A stretch of DNA of 64,000 nt, taken from NCBI RefSeq assembly GCF_037076345.1, contig NZ_AP024702.1, positions 4,960,001-5,024,000 of the forward strand, given 5' to 3'. The position numbers and the translations under genes were made by a program. Of the stretch, positions 52,617 through 61,803 are shown one piece after another (the first letter of the stretch is position 1; the number at the start of each line of letters is the position of its first letter). Below the pieces are notes generated by a model that did no database searches, had not been told where the DNA came from, and was given only the letters and a program-made list of their open reading frames with translations. Origin of the DNA: Haloferula helveola (lineage in GTDB: Bacteria; Verrucomicrobiota; Verrucomicrobiia; Verrucomicrobiales; Akkermansiaceae).

Positions 52617-53479
52617 GGCTGCTTGCAGAGTTGGAGGATGTAGTCGCGGTAGCCGCTCTTGGGATAGGATTTGGCGAGCTTGCGCAGTTGGTCGATATCG
52701 ATGAAGCCGGAGTAATAGGCGGTCTCCTCGATGCACCCGATCTTGGTGCCCTGCCGCTCCTCGATCACCCGGACAAAGGTCGAGGCTTCGTTGAGCGAAG
52801 CGAAGGTGCCGGTGTCGAGCCACGCGATGCCGCGGTTGAAGATGCCGACCTGAAGACGTCCGCGTTCGAGGTAGGTCTGGTTGACCGAGGTGATCTCGAC
52901 CTCGCCGCGTGGGGAGGGCTTCACGCTGCGGGCGATCTCGACGACCTCGTTGTCGTAGAAATACAGCCCGGGCACCGCATAGTGGGACTTCGGCTTCTTC
53001 GGCTTTTCCTCGATCGAAACCGCCCGCCTTTCCTGGTCGAACTCGACCACGCCGTAGCGCTCGGGGTCCTGAACCGGGGCGGCGAAGATCACCGCTCCAT
53101 CCGGGTTGGTATGCTGCCGGATGAGTTGCCCGAAGCCGGAGCCGTAGAAGATGTTGTCGCCAAGAATGAGTGCGACCGAATCCGATCCGATGAAATCGGC
53201 GCCGATCGTGAAGGCCTCGGCGAGACCTTTGGGTTCGGCTTGCTCGGCGTAGGAAAAACTGCAGCCAAGGTCGGCCCCGTCGCCGAGCAGCTCGCGGAAG
53301 AACGGCAGATCCCGCGGGGTCGAGATGATCAGGATCTCGCGGATGCCGGCGAGCATCAGGACCGAGACCGGATAGTAGATCATCGGTTTGTCGTAGACCG
53401 GCATCAGCTGCTTCGAGAGCACCTTGGTGACCGGGTACAGCCGCGTGCCGGCGCCGCCTGCGAGTACGATGCCTTTCAT
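52613..53479 (-). CDS. rfbA: Glucose-1-phosphate thymidylyltransferase
   Basis: A 288-residue RmlA/RfbA enzyme: [67 protein letters not shown] and [11 protein letters not shown]. Makes dTDP-glucose from dTTP and glucose 1-phosphate. ATG 53479 gives the exact family start. Its ATG overlaps the rfbB stop by 4 bp. Confidence 0.95.
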   Translation of the reverse strand: MKGIVLAGGAGTRLYPVTKVLSKQLMPVYDKPMIYYPVSVLMLAGIREILIISTPRDLPFFRELLGDGADLGCSFSYAEQAEPKGLAEAFTIGADFIGSDSVALILGDNIFYGSGFGQLIRQHTNPDGAVIFAAPVQDPERYGVVEFDQERRAVSIEEKPKKPKSHYAVPGLYFYDNEVVEIARSVKPSPRGEVEITSVNQTYLERGRLQVGIFNRGIAWLDTGTFASLNEASTFVRVIEERQGTKIGCIEETAYYSGFIDIDQLRKLAKSYPKSGYRDYILQLCKQP

Positions 53480-54546
53480 ACCGCCGAGCCGATGCGTTTG
53501 AGTTGATATTCGCCGGAGAGGATGTGGCGCCACCATGACTCGTTGGCGAGATACCATTCCACGGTTTCCCTCAGTCCCTGTTCGAAGGTGTGCGCGGGCG
53601 TCCACCCGAGCTCCGATTCGATCTTGGTGGTGTCGATGGCATACCGCCGGTCGTGACCCGGCCGGTCGGTCACGAAGGTGATCAGCTCCCGATAGCCGGA
53701 AGTGCCGGCCGGACGCCGGTCGGCGGCGACCTCATCAAGGAGGTCGCAGAGCGTTTCGACCACCTCGAGGTTCCGGCGCTCGCTGTTGCCGCCGATGTTG
53801 TAGGTTTCGCCCGACTTGCCGGTCGTGAAGACGGTCCATAGCGCTTCGACGTGGTCATCGACGTGCAGCCAGTCGCGGATCTGGGCACCGTCGCCGTAGA
53901 CCGGCAGAGGTTTTCCCGCGATGGCGCTCAGGATCATGTGGGGGATCAGCTTCTCGGGGAACTGACGCGGCCCGTAGTTGTTCGAGCAGTTGGTGATGAG
54001 AACCGGCAGGCCGTAGGTGTTCGACCACGCCCTGACGAGGTGGTCGGACGCCGCCTTGCTGGCCGAGTAAGGCGAGCGGGGGTCGTAAGCGGTGGTCTCC
54101 GTGAACTTCTCCTCGGTTCCGTCGAGGTCGCCGTAGACTTCGTCGGTCGACACGTGGAGGAAACGGAAACGCTTCGCCGCATCATCGTTCAGAGTGGAGA
54201 CGTGCGCCCGGGTCGCTTCCAGCAGCGCGTGGGTACCGAGAACATTGGTCTCGATGAATTCCCGCGAGCCTTCGATGGACCGGTCGACATGCGACTCGGC
54301 GGCCAGATGGAGAATTCCGTCCGGCTGAAACTCCGAAATGGCTTCGGCCACGGCCGCGTGGTCACCGATGTCGATCTGTCTGAACCGATAGTTCGCGGCG
54401 TCTTCGATTTCGGCCAGCGACTCGGGACTCGCGGCGTAGGTCAGCTTGTCGAGATTGAGAACTTCGCAGCCCGGTTCCCGGACGAGGCGCCTCACCAGCG
54501 CGCTGCCGATGAATCCGGTTCCTCCCGTGACAATGAGCTTCATCAA
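53476..54546 (-). CDS. rfbB: dTDP-glucose 4,6-dehydratase
   Basis: A 356-residue extended SDR enzyme: NAD-binding [28 protein letters not shown], the dehydratase signature STDEVYGDL and the catalytic [12 protein letters not shown]. Produces dTDP-4-keto-6-deoxyglucose. First gene of the twelve-gene minus-strand run. Two ATG codons in a row at 54546 and 54543 are possible starts. Genes rfbC and rfbD, needed for rhamnose, are absent here, so the keto-sugar is probably taken by the aminotransferase. Confidence 0.95.
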   Translation of the reverse strand: MMKLIVTGGTGFIGSALVRRLVREPGCEVLNLDKLTYAASPESLAEIEDAANYRFRQIDIGDHAAVAEAISEFQPDGILHLAAESHVDRSIEGSREFIETNVLGTHALLEATRAHVSTLNDDAAKRFRFLHVSTDEVYGDLDGTEEKFTETTAYDPRSPYSASKAASDHLVRAWSNTYGLPVLITNCSNNYGPRQFPEKLIPHMILSAIAGKPLPVYGDGAQIRDWLHVDDHVEALWTVFTTGKSGETYNIGGNSERRNLEVVETLCDLLDEVAADRRPAGTSGYRELITFVTDRPGHDRRYAIDTTKIESELGWTPAHTFEQGLRETVEWYLANESWWRHILSGEYQLKRIGSAV

Positions 54547-54624
54547 TCCTGAAATTCGCGACGTCCTGCAGGTGCCATTGCGTCAGATCCTGACCACCCC
54601 GGCAAGGGCTTAGACCGGAGGGTT

Positions 54625-55371
54625 TCAGCTTTTGTTGAGGCGGGGCATCGACGCCAGTTTCTTGCGCGTTCCGAGGAATTCGCAGAGGCGCTGGACCGCA
54701 TCGGCATCGCCGACATTGAGGGTGAGAAAGTCGTCGGGTCGCCCGGCGAAGTAGTCCTGCACGGTGCGGTTGTAGTTCTCGTAGTGCTCCATGTAGATCC
54801 TGGGATCGTAGAGGGTCGACTCGTCGATCCCGTAAACCAACCGGTGGGTTTTCCAGATCCAACCGGGCTCCCGGTAGCCGAACTCCTTGAGATCGTCGGG
54901 TGTCGGCAGCCGGTCCTTGCCAACGATTCCCGTGTGAAAGCGCGTCAGGCTGTCGTACCAGGTTTGCGCGTCCTTGCGGACCGTGAGGATGAATTTCGAG
55001 CCGGGAAAGGCGGCATCGACGGCCTCGTAGGTGCCCGGGAGGGCGAACGGGATGTCCTGGAAGGCATCCGCGGTGCGGCAGTGGTCGATGATCCGCGAGA
55101 AGTCGCCCCGGCCCCAATCGTCGATGAGGAGCTCGGCCTCCTCCTGCTTGCCGACGAGGTAGCCGAGTTCGCGGAGAGCCGCGGCCATCGATGTGGTCCC
55201 GGTCTTGTTCCGTCCGATGACGAAAACCTTGTGCTTCTTCCGCGGAAATCTTCGCCCGAACAGCCTCACGGACGGACCGTGCTTGGCGGCCTTGGCGGGT
55301 GTCAACCGGGAATGGCCCGGCGGCGTGCGGGCCGGTGCGCGCTTGACCTGCCGATCCGTTGGGCGCGACAT
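54625..55371 (-). CDS. Sulfotransferase-family protein 1
   Basis: A 248-residue protein. After about 45 basic residues it has the 5'-phosphosulfate loop KVFVIGRNKTGTTSMAAALRELGY, and later KFILTVRKDAQTWYDSL, which contains the Arg and Ser-like 3'-phosphate contact region. These enzymes move sulfate from PAPS to sugars or proteins. The ATG at 55369-55371 shares bases with a possible ATG of the divergent sulfotransferase; a GTG inside the basic leader is a shorter alternative. It lies just downstream of no other minus gene and 78 bp before rfbB. Confidence 0.82.
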   Translation of the reverse strand: MSRPTDRQVKRAPARTPPGHSRLTPAKAAKHGPSVRLFGRRFPRKKHKVFVIGRNKTGTTSMAAALRELGYLVGKQEEAELLIDDWGRGDFSRIIDHCRTADAFQDIPFALPGTYEAVDAAFPGSKFILTVRKDAQTWYDSLTRFHTGIVGKDRLPTPDDLKEFGYREPGWIWKTHRLVYGIDESTLYDPRIYMEHYENYNRTVQDYFAGRPDDFLTLNVGDADAVQRLCEFLGTRKKLASMPRLNKS

Positions 55372-55384
55372 GGAGCGCCGTCCG

Positions 55385-56356
55385 ATGACCCGACCGATCT
55401 TCTTGCTCTCCCTGCCGCGGGCCGGCTCGACGCTTCTCCAGCGGCTGATGCTGGCGAGCGGGCGGTGCGCGACCCTTGGCGAGCCGAGCCTGCTGCTGCG
55501 TTTTCTCGGCGGCGACGAGGTGATCGCCCGGCGGGCGACCTACTGGGAGTCGCTGGTCGAAACGGCCGAGGCCGACATCCGCAAGGAATGGCCGGAGTTC
55601 GATGCGAGCTATCGGGAAGGGGTGGCGGCACTGATGCAGCGGGTTTACCACGGACTTGCGGGAGGCAAGGAGTGGTTTCTCGACAAGACCCCGCGCTACA
55701 CGCTCATCGCGGAAGAGCTTCGGAAGACCTTCCCGGATGCGAAGTTCGTGGTCCTGTGGCGGCACCCGCTGGCGGTCGCGGCCTCGATTTGCCAGACCTA
55801 CCGCGACGGCAGCTGGTGCCCTGACGAGTTCGGGATCGACCTGCATGAAGGGCTTGGCCGGCTGATGCGGTTCGCGGAAGCCCATCGGGAATCGATTTGC
55901 GAAGTCCGCTACGAGGATCTGGTGAGCGAACCCGGCCCGGTGTTGAAGCGCCTTGGTGATTACCTTGGCTGGCCGGAACTTGAGGCGGCAGGTGAAGAGG
56001 AATTGCCTGCGTCGGCTGGCGGCACCTTGGGTGATTCGACCGGCGTGAAGAGCTACTCGAAAGTTTCCCAAGACAGCCGGGACAAGTGGATCGGGCAGGT
56101 CGACAATTGGTACCGTCGCGCTTGGTGCCGCGACTACTGGAGCTCGATCGATTCGGCCGGCCTCGGTCGCCTCGGTTATGAGATGCCGGATGAGATCGCG
56201 TCCCCGGGTTGGTGGTCGGGCGGGGTCATAAAGGGCGTCGGCGACATGCTCTCGGCGAGGCGTCGCATCCGCAGGCGGATCGAGCATCCGACGTGGCTCC
56301 CAAGGTTTTCGAAGGAGTTCCGCCGGAAGAGGGGCTACGGCGTCCTGTTCCGGTGA
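55385..56356 (+). CDS. Sulfotransferase-family protein 2
   Basis: A 323-residue protein from ATG 55385 (MTRPIFLLSLPRAGSTLLQRL), the 5'-PSB loop being LPRAGSTLLQ. Further blocks are EWFLDKTPRYT, KFVVLWRHPLAVAASICQTY (3'-PB) and VRYEDLVSEPG. These match the large PAPS-dependent sulfotransferase family 1/3. An ATG 15 bp upstream (55370) would add MERRP. Transcribed divergently from sulfotransferase 1. A third sulfotransferase follows 46 bp later on the same strand. Confidence 0.88.
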   Translation: MTRPIFLLSLPRAGSTLLQRLMLASGRCATLGEPSLLLRFLGGDEVIARRATYWESLVETAEADIRKEWPEFDASYREGVAALMQRVYHGLAGGKEWFLDKTPRYTLIAEELRKTFPDAKFVVLWRHPLAVAASICQTYRDGSWCPDEFGIDLHEGLGRLMRFAEAHRESICEVRYEDLVSEPGPVLKRLGDYLGWPELEAAGEEELPASAGGTLGDSTGVKSYSKVSQDSRDKWIGQVDNWYRRAWCRDYWSSIDSAGLGRLGYEMPDEIASPGWWSGGVIKGVGDMLSARRRIRRRIEHPTWLPRFSKEFRRKRGYGVLFR

Positions 56357-56402
56357 TCCCCGGGCACTTGACGCAGGTGGGGCGGGCGGTGACGCTCGGT
56401 CC

Positions 56403-57017
56403 GTGATTTCCCTCCGCCACCGGTTTCTCTTCGTCCACATCCCCAAGACGGCTGGAAACTCGATCCAGAACATCCTCAAGGACTACTCCGAGGACCGGAT
56501 CGTCGCTTCGGGGAATCAGGACGGTGTCGAGAGGTTCGAAGTTCGCTCGGAGGGACGCTCGCTGGAGAAGCACTCGACTCTTGCGGAGTACTACAGCGAG
56601 TTGGGCGCGGAGGTGGCCGACGGCTTGTTCAAGTTCGCGGTCGTGCGTAACCCGTGGGACCGGTTGATCTCGTTCTATTTCTCGCCGCACCGGCGTGAGA
56701 CCTCGTGGAGCCCGCGGAAGTTCAGGAAGTTTGTCGAACACGATGTCCGGCCGCTGACTTCATACTTCGAACTTGAGAACAATCGCGGTGCCTCTCCATT
56801 CGAGAATGTCGATGCGCTGATCCGTTTCGAGAACCTCGGAGCCGAGTTCGACGAGGTCTGTGAGAAGATCGGGATTCCGAAGGCCGAACTTCCGGTGCGG
56901 AACCGATCGGACCGCGGTCGGCCCAACGAGTACTACGACGCCGACCTGAGCAAGTGGGTGGGTGAACGCTTCGCCGAAGAGATCGAATTCTTCGGTTGGA
57001 CGCCGCCGGTTGCCTGA
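56403..57017 (+). CDS. Sulfotransferase-family protein 3 (carbohydrate type)
   Basis: A 204-residue protein from GTG 56403. The 5'-PSB loop FVHIPKTAGNSIQNIL and the 3'-PB block KFAVVRNPWDRLISFYFS are those of sulfotransferase family 2, which includes chondroitin and heparan types. The pair of blocks and the short length fit a polysaccharide sulfotransferase that acts inside the cytoplasm before export. Convergent with the GT11-like gene, with 19 bp between. Confidence 0.85.
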   Translation: MISLRHRFLFVHIPKTAGNSIQNILKDYSEDRIVASGNQDGVERFEVRSEGRSLEKHSTLAEYYSELGAEVADGLFKFAVVRNPWDRLISFYFSPHRRETSWSPRKFRKFVEHDVRPLTSYFELENNRGASPFENVDALIRFENLGAEFDEVCEKIGIPKAELPVRNRSDRGRPNEYYDADLSKWVGERFAEEIEFFGWTPPVA

Positions 57018-57036
57018 TGCAGATCGCAGAATTCTG

Positions 57037-57834
57037 TTAGAGTGCTTTCCAGCCGGGCAGGCAAGGATGCCAGAACGGTTCGTAGACGACCTCACCGTCG
57101 CCGATGATCCCGGCAAGGTAGCTGAAGGTGCTCTTGGCGGTGAACAGGACATCGGCGGTCACCATTCCGTGAAACGAGACGAAAGCATCTTCGTCGAGAT
57201 GGAGCCACGGATCGAACTCGGCGAATTCGGGAAAGTCTTCGGCGTTTCCCTGTGAGTACAGGTGGAGACGGCAGCGCTCTTCCGAGAAGTGTCGGCGGAG
57301 TGCGGGAAGCAGGCGGTCGGTGGAGCTGAAACGCTCGGAGAACCGCCCGTCGGCCGTAACATCGCCTCTGCGCAGATGGACGGCGATGTGTAGGAAGTTC
57401 TCATCAAAACCGGGCGGCTCGGGCTTCGGGGAGACCTCGTACTTCCGCCGCAGTTCGGGCGCGATCGACGCCCAAGCTTCGGGATGGTGGTCGGTCACCT
57501 TGTGGCAGTGCGCGACGACGTTCAACTTCCCGGAGCGTGGGCTCCGGCGGTGGGGTTTCGCCAAGGTGTTCTCGGGGATGCCAGAGAGTGAGGAAGCCTG
57601 AGTCTCTCCGTATCCAAGTGAGAAGAAATTCTCCCATCTTGCGCTCCAGTCTTCAGTCGACTCACCCAGCGGCGCATGGGCAACCGTTTGCAGCGGCGAG
57701 TGCACGTAGGTGGCCCGGCGAAGGCGCGCGTAGATCATGGTCGAGACGCAGGCCGCGATCTGGGCGCCGCCGCCGTCGTCGCGACCCCGGCAGGTGACGT
57801 AGGTCGGTCGTCGCGAGAATCGGAAGAGGGGCAC
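57037..57834 (-). CDS. GT11-like (fucosyltransferase-type) glycosyltransferase
   Basis: A 265-residue protein from GTG 57834 (VPLFRFSRRPTYVTCRGRD); a longer open frame upstream is Pro-rich and unlikely. Blocks resemble O-fucosyltransferase/GT11 proteins: the N-terminal GGGAQIAACVSTMIYARLR, the HLRRGDV motif with its key Arg residues near the middle, and SFHGMVTADVLFTAKSTFSYLAGI near the end. It probably transfers a GDP-linked deoxysugar to an envelope glycan. Start choice is uncertain. Confidence 0.65.
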   Translation of the reverse strand: MPLFRFSRRPTYVTCRGRDDGGGAQIAACVSTMIYARLRRATYVHSPLQTVAHAPLGESTEDWSARWENFFSLGYGETQASSLSGIPENTLAKPHRRSPRSGKLNVVAHCHKVTDHHPEAWASIAPELRRKYEVSPKPEPPGFDENFLHIAVHLRRGDVTADGRFSERFSSTDRLLPALRRHFSEERCRLHLYSQGNAEDFPEFAEFDPWLHLDEDAFVSFHGMVTADVLFTAKSTFSYLAGIIGDGEVVYEPFWHPCLPGWKAL

Positions 57835-58007
57835 GGGCGATACTTGGCGGCGAAGGGTGGGTTGCGGGCAAGCTTTGAATGGGGCGGATGGAATTGGAGG
57901 GGTGCCGGTTGGATGTGAACATCCGATGTCCGGCAAGGAATGATCAGTTTTCAGGGGGTCTGGACACAGGCTGATGCTCATCGGGTGCATCAGCCTCAGC
58001 ACGAAAA

Positions 58008-58036
58008 ACCCGCCCGGGAACAAGTCCCGGGCGGGT
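58008..58036 (-). terminator. Rho-independent terminator after the LysM gene
   Basis: A perfect 12-bp stem (ACCCGCCCGGGA / TCCCGGGCGGGT) with a 5-nt loop, followed on the minus strand by TTTTTCG. It lies 40 bp after the LysM gene stop. Confidence 0.9.
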
Positions 58037-58075
58037 GCCATGCCCGCTGAAGGGCTACCCTGAATGGTCCGGACT

Positions 58076-58933
58076 CTACTCCAAAGGCTGAGCGGAAACG
58101 TAGAGTTCCGAACCGGTTGCAAGAGGGGTCTTCGGCTCGAGATGGAGGCCGTTGAGAGCATTGAGCTTGCCCGGATCCATGCCGTGCTGCTTGGCGAAGT
58201 CGCCGAAGGAAATCTGGTCTGTCACCCGCACGCGACGGACGACGGGGCGGTTCATGACCGTCTGACTGGCCTCGTCGGCCCCGGCCGGATCCTCAGTCCG
58301 TGCGACTTCGGTAAGGGCGCTTTCGGTGGGCTCCGGTGCCTTGCGGGCGCTGAGCTTGAGTTCCTGTCCGACCCGAAGGCTGCGGTAATCGACGCCCGGA
58401 TTCGACTCTTGGAGGCGGTCCACACTCAGCCCGTAAGTACGGGCGATCGAGTAGAAGGTCTCACCCGACTTCACGCGATGGGTGCCCTCGACGGTATCAA
58501 CCTTCGATGACTCCGAGGCGACGCTCGTGTCGGCCGGCAGCTTGAGTCGCTGGCCTTCGCGAATCATGCCCGGGTTCTTGATGCCGTTCAGCTTGGCCAG
58601 GACTGCGGTGGTGGTGCCGTGCTGCTTGGCGATCTTGGAGAGCGACTCGCCGCTGCGGATGACATGGATCGGCGCTGCGGGCTCGGTTCGGGTCGTTTCG
58701 GGCGGCGTCACGGTCTCCTCCTTTTCCTCGGTAGAGACCGGCGCGAGGTCGGGTGCCGGAGTGATCTCGCCGAGGCGGGAACGCAGGCGCTGATTCTCGA
58801 GTTCGAGGTTCCGAATCTGGCGCTCCTGCTCGTCGCAACGTTGCTGGAGTTCGGTAACGCTGATTTCCCCGGCATCGACCAGAGAACCGAAGGCGAGGGC
58901 CGGGAGAACGGCAAACCGTGCGAACGTCTTCAT
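58076..58933 (-). CDS. Exported LysM-domain protein
   Basis: A 285-residue protein from ATG 58933 with a signal peptide (MKTFARFAVLPALAFGSLVDAG), a coiled-coil segment (ELQQRCDEQERQIRNLELENQRL), a Thr/Pro-rich linker and two clear LysM domains (HVIRSGESLSKIAKQHGTTTAVLAKLNGI and HRVKSGETFYSIARTYGLSVDRLQESNPG). A degenerate third unit (ISFGDFAKQHGMDPGKLNALNGL) ends the chain. LysM binds peptidoglycan glycan strands. No catalytic domain. A promoter with -35 TTGATT lies 60-89 bp upstream. Confidence 0.88.
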   Translation of the reverse strand: MKTFARFAVLPALAFGSLVDAGEISVTELQQRCDEQERQIRNLELENQRLRSRLGEITPAPDLAPVSTEEKEETVTPPETTRTEPAAPIHVIRSGESLSKIAKQHGTTTAVLAKLNGIKNPGMIREGQRLKLPADTSVASESSKVDTVEGTHRVKSGETFYSIARTYGLSVDRLQESNPGVDYRSLRVGQELKLSARKAPEPTESALTEVARTEDPAGADEASQTVMNRPVVRRVRVTDQISFGDFAKQHGMDPGKLNALNGLHLEPKTPLATGSELYVSAQPLE

Positions 58934-58992
58934 GATGTCCTGAAGAGTTTCAAAAAACTCATTTAGGAGCAATAGAAATTTAATAAATCTTA

Positions 58993-59022
58993 AATATAGG
59001 TGCGTAAGTGTCTCAAAATCAA
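58993..59022 (-). promoter_or_regulatory. Promoter of the LysM gene
   Basis: On the minus strand TTGATT (59022-59017) and TATATT (58998-58993) are 18 bp apart in a markedly AT-rich stretch, leaving about 50 nt of leader before the ATG at 58933. The match to a sigma-70 promoter is good. Confidence 0.6.
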
Positions 59023-59076
59023 CTATCGGGTTTGAAATATCCCGGTGATTTGCCGGGGAAACGCAGCCGGAGAGAC

Positions 59077-60273
59077 TTAGGACTCCGGAGTTTCGCTCTC
59101 AGCGGTGGCCGCGGAAGTCGACTCCACGACTTGGACCGGCGCGCCGTCGGGAGCGTAGGGAAGGCGGGTGGTCGACAGCCACTGGCCGGCCTTCAGGCCT
59201 TCCTTGACGACGATCACCTCGGCGGTGCTCCAAATGGGTTCGATCGTGGTCCGGATGATTGCCGGCTCATCCCGATCGACGAGGTAGATGCGGTTGATGT
59301 CGCGCAGCGCCTGGCGGGGAAGCACGAAGACATCGTCGAGCGTCTTGCCCTCGATCGAGGCGCGCACCGGCTGGCCGATCCGCAGCGGCGGGCGATTGCT
59401 TTCGAGTCCAAAGGGATCGTCGATGCGGGCGATCGCGAACAGCTCGCGGGAGGAGTCATCGAGAGCGCCTTCGGTTCGGACGATGCTGGCGGGCCACTGC
59501 GTTGCCGGTTCGTCGGGGTCCCGGGAGCCGAGGGCGTCGGTCAGCGTGACGGGAACCGCAGGGTCGCCAGGGCGTGAGGGAAGCGTGATGAACGAGAGTT
59601 GCTCCGGGGTGAGGGGTAGCCGGACTTCGGCGTAGTCGATGGCGAACAGGTTGCCAAGAGGGGTCGAGCCGCCAACGGCCTGGCCGAGACCCACCAGCCG
59701 GTCCCGCACGCGGCCGTTGAACGGGGCTCGGATCTTGGTCCGCTCGAGGTCGCGCTCGGCTTGATCGAGGGATGCCTTGGCCGCGTCCACATTCGCGCGA
59801 GCCTCTTTGAGCTGGGGTACGCGGAGGACGAGGTCAGAGGGTTCATCGGTGTAGCCGAGATCCTCCCAATTGAGCCGGGCCTGCTTCGCCCGTGCCTCTT
59901 CCTGGGCGAGGGCGGCTTCGGCCCGTGCCAAACTCGACTTTGCTGACTCGACCTGGGCCATGAAGTCGGCCGGGTCGAGTTCGGCAAGCACATCGTCCTT
60001 CTCGAAATAGGCGCCGTCTTCGAAGGATGAATGGATGGCGCTGATGGTGCCGTTGACCGCAGCGGTGAGAGGGGTTTCGTGGTGAGCGCGAACGACGCCT
60101 TGGGAATCGAGCATCACCGTGTAGTCGGTGGGAGTCAGCTCGACGATCTCGGTCTTCAGCTTCTGGGGCGGTACATGTTCCGGCTTGGGCGGCTCGACTT
60201 TCTGGCCAAGCCAGAGAGCCGCCAAGGCACCAATGCCAAGGATGACAATGGGTAGAATGAAGCGAATGACCAT
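59077..60273 (-). CDS. RND efflux periplasmic adaptor (membrane fusion protein)
   Basis: A 398-residue HlyD/AcrA-type adaptor from ATG 60273. An N-terminal signal-anchor helix (FILPIVILGIGALAALWLG) is followed by the lipoyl half-motifs (VVRAHHETPLTAAVNGTISAIHSSFEDGAYFEKDDVLAELDP and RTKIRAPFNGRVRDRLVGLGQAV), the helical hairpin (about 100-170) and the beta-barrel and membrane-proximal domains. It links an inner-membrane pump to an outer-membrane channel. It lies 88 bp after the channel gene's stop, but no RND pump gene follows; the next minus-strand gene is the LysM protein. Confidence 0.9.
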   Translation of the reverse strand: MVIRFILPIVILGIGALAALWLGQKVEPPKPEHVPPQKLKTEIVELTPTDYTVMLDSQGVVRAHHETPLTAAVNGTISAIHSSFEDGAYFEKDDVLAELDPADFMAQVESAKSSLARAEAALAQEEARAKQARLNWEDLGYTDEPSDLVLRVPQLKEARANVDAAKASLDQAERDLERTKIRAPFNGRVRDRLVGLGQAVGGSTPLGNLFAIDYAEVRLPLTPEQLSFITLPSRPGDPAVPVTLTDALGSRDPDEPATQWPASIVRTEGALDDSSRELFAIARIDDPFGLESNRPPLRIGQPVRASIEGKTLDDVFVLPRQALRDINRIYLVDRDEPAIIRTTIEPIWSTAEVIVVKEGLKAGQWLSTTRLPYAPDGAPVQVVESTSAATAESETPES

Positions 60274-60361
60274 GGAGCGGGCTGGGCTTGCCCGGGCCAA
60301 AGATGGCCGAGCATTACGGGTTTGCCAAATACGAAGCAGGGCACCGGAGGCTTGCGCCGAA

Positions 60362-61780
60362 TCACCGGTCCTCTGTCCGAAAGTCGCCGCCGAGGGCAAG
60401 GTGGAGGTCGATCCGGTTCTGGAGCCGGTCGTTGCGCAGGCGGATCAGGCTGGAGCGGGCGTTGTTCGCGCGGCGCTGGGATTCCAGCACGTCGAGGATG
60501 TCCGATCCTTCGATTCCGTCGGCGTAGTCCCGCGAGGCCTGCCTTTCGGCCAACGCCGCCTGCTCGACCTCGGTGACAAGAAAGCGCTCCTGCTCGGCGA
60601 GGGAGAGGTCGGTTGCCAGCGCGGACTCGACTTCACGGAACGCGTCGAGCGCCGTCTGGTTGTAGTCGTGAACCGCCGCACGGTTGCGCTCGAGGGCTGC
60701 CCGCGCCTGATTGCCGAGCTGTCCACCGGAGTAGAGGGTTTGGGCGATGTTGCCCGCGATGCTTGCGGCGAGCCACTCGGGATTGAGCAGGTCGGCGAAG
60801 CGGGAAACGGGTGTGCCTCCGGACGCGGTGATCCCGAACGATGGCAGCAGACTCTTGCGAGCGGCGTCGGCACGCTTGGCGGTCGAGTAGATCCGGGCAC
60901 GGGCGATGGCGAGGTCGGGTCGGCGGTCGATCATCGATGCGGGAATCCCGGCCGGGACAGTGCGCTTCAACCTTGGAAGTTCGGATCCGGCGCGGGTCGA
61001 ACCGGACGGGTAGCGCCCGGTCAGGGTTTCCAGGGAACGCGCGGCCTCGCCTCGGATGAGCTTCGAGGATTCGACCGCCCGCTTGGCCGCCGCCACGTTG
61101 GTTCGTCCGAACTGGACGTCGAGCGCGCCCTGTCCGGTCCCCTTGTAGTTGCGCTCACTGATCCGGAGATTCCGCTCGAACGAGTCGAGCGTGACCTTGG
61201 CGAGCTCGAGCTGCTGGTCGGCGGCGATCAGGTTGCACCAGGCCCGGGCGGTGCTGGCGGCCAGCGAGAGCCGGGCGCCACGGTAGGTCGCGCGGGCTGC
61301 CGCAAGATCGGCGTCGTCGGCGCGGTTCAGATCGCGGAGGCGTCCCCACAGGTCGGCCTCCCATGAGGCGGCGACCGTGATGCCGTAGCGCTCGGATTCG
61401 CTTGAGGCGGCGGAGCCGTTCTCGGAGATGCTGAAGCTGCCGGAAGTCGTCAGGTCGGCCTGAGGCAAGACGCGGGACCGTCCGGCGATGCGCACATATT
61501 CGGCCTCCCGCATCCGGGCCTGGGCGGCCGCCAGGTCCTGGTTGTGGCTCATCGCCTGGTCGACCGCGCGTCGCATCCCGGCGTCTCCGAATTCCGAAAC
61601 CCAGCCTTGGCTGATCTTCGAGTCCCGACCCTGACCGGCGCTGTTCCAGTAGGCGGGTGCGCTGATTTCGGCCGATTCCTGCGGCGCGTCAAAGGTCAGC
61701 GGCCCGCAGCCGGGAACCGTCAAAACGAGTGGGATGAGCGCGGCGATGCATTGTGTGCGCATCCGGGAATTCCGTTGCAT
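60362..61780 (-). CDS. TolC-like outer-membrane efflux lipoprotein (NodT type)
   Basis: A 472-residue protein with a lipoprotein signal and lipobox VPGC. It contains two repeated outer-membrane-efflux halves (NQDLAAAQARMREAEYVRIAGRSRVLPQADL; RPDLAIARARIYSTAKRADAARKSLLPSFGI) and the typical ASWEADLWGRLRDLNRADD and YSGGQLGNQARAALERNRA segments. It forms the outer-membrane duct for the adaptor encoded 88 bp downstream. Divergent from the retropepsin-like gene. Confidence 0.92.
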   Translation of the reverse strand: MQRNSRMRTQCIAALIPLVLTVPGCGPLTFDAPQESAEISAPAYWNSAGQGRDSKISQGWVSEFGDAGMRRAVDQAMSHNQDLAAAQARMREAEYVRIAGRSRVLPQADLTTSGSFSISENGSAASSESERYGITVAASWEADLWGRLRDLNRADDADLAAARATYRGARLSLAASTARAWCNLIAADQQLELAKVTLDSFERNLRISERNYKGTGQGALDVQFGRTNVAAAKRAVESSKLIRGEAARSLETLTGRYPSGSTRAGSELPRLKRTVPAGIPASMIDRRPDLAIARARIYSTAKRADAARKSLLPSFGITASGGTPVSRFADLLNPEWLAASIAGNIAQTLYSGGQLGNQARAALERNRAAVHDYNQTALDAFREVESALATDLSLAEQERFLVTEVEQAALAERQASRDYADGIEGSDILDVLESQRRANNARSSLIRLRNDRLQNRIDLHLALGGDFRTEDR

Positions 61781-61803
61781 TTCCTAACGACTGGTGGTGA
61801 AAG

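Noticed and set aside
54362-56479. 705-residue reverse-strand frame across three sulfotransferase/rfbB genes
   Set aside because: It is antisense to well-supported genes on both strands, is rich in Arg and Pro and shows no family motif; typical of a shadow frame in high-GC DNA.
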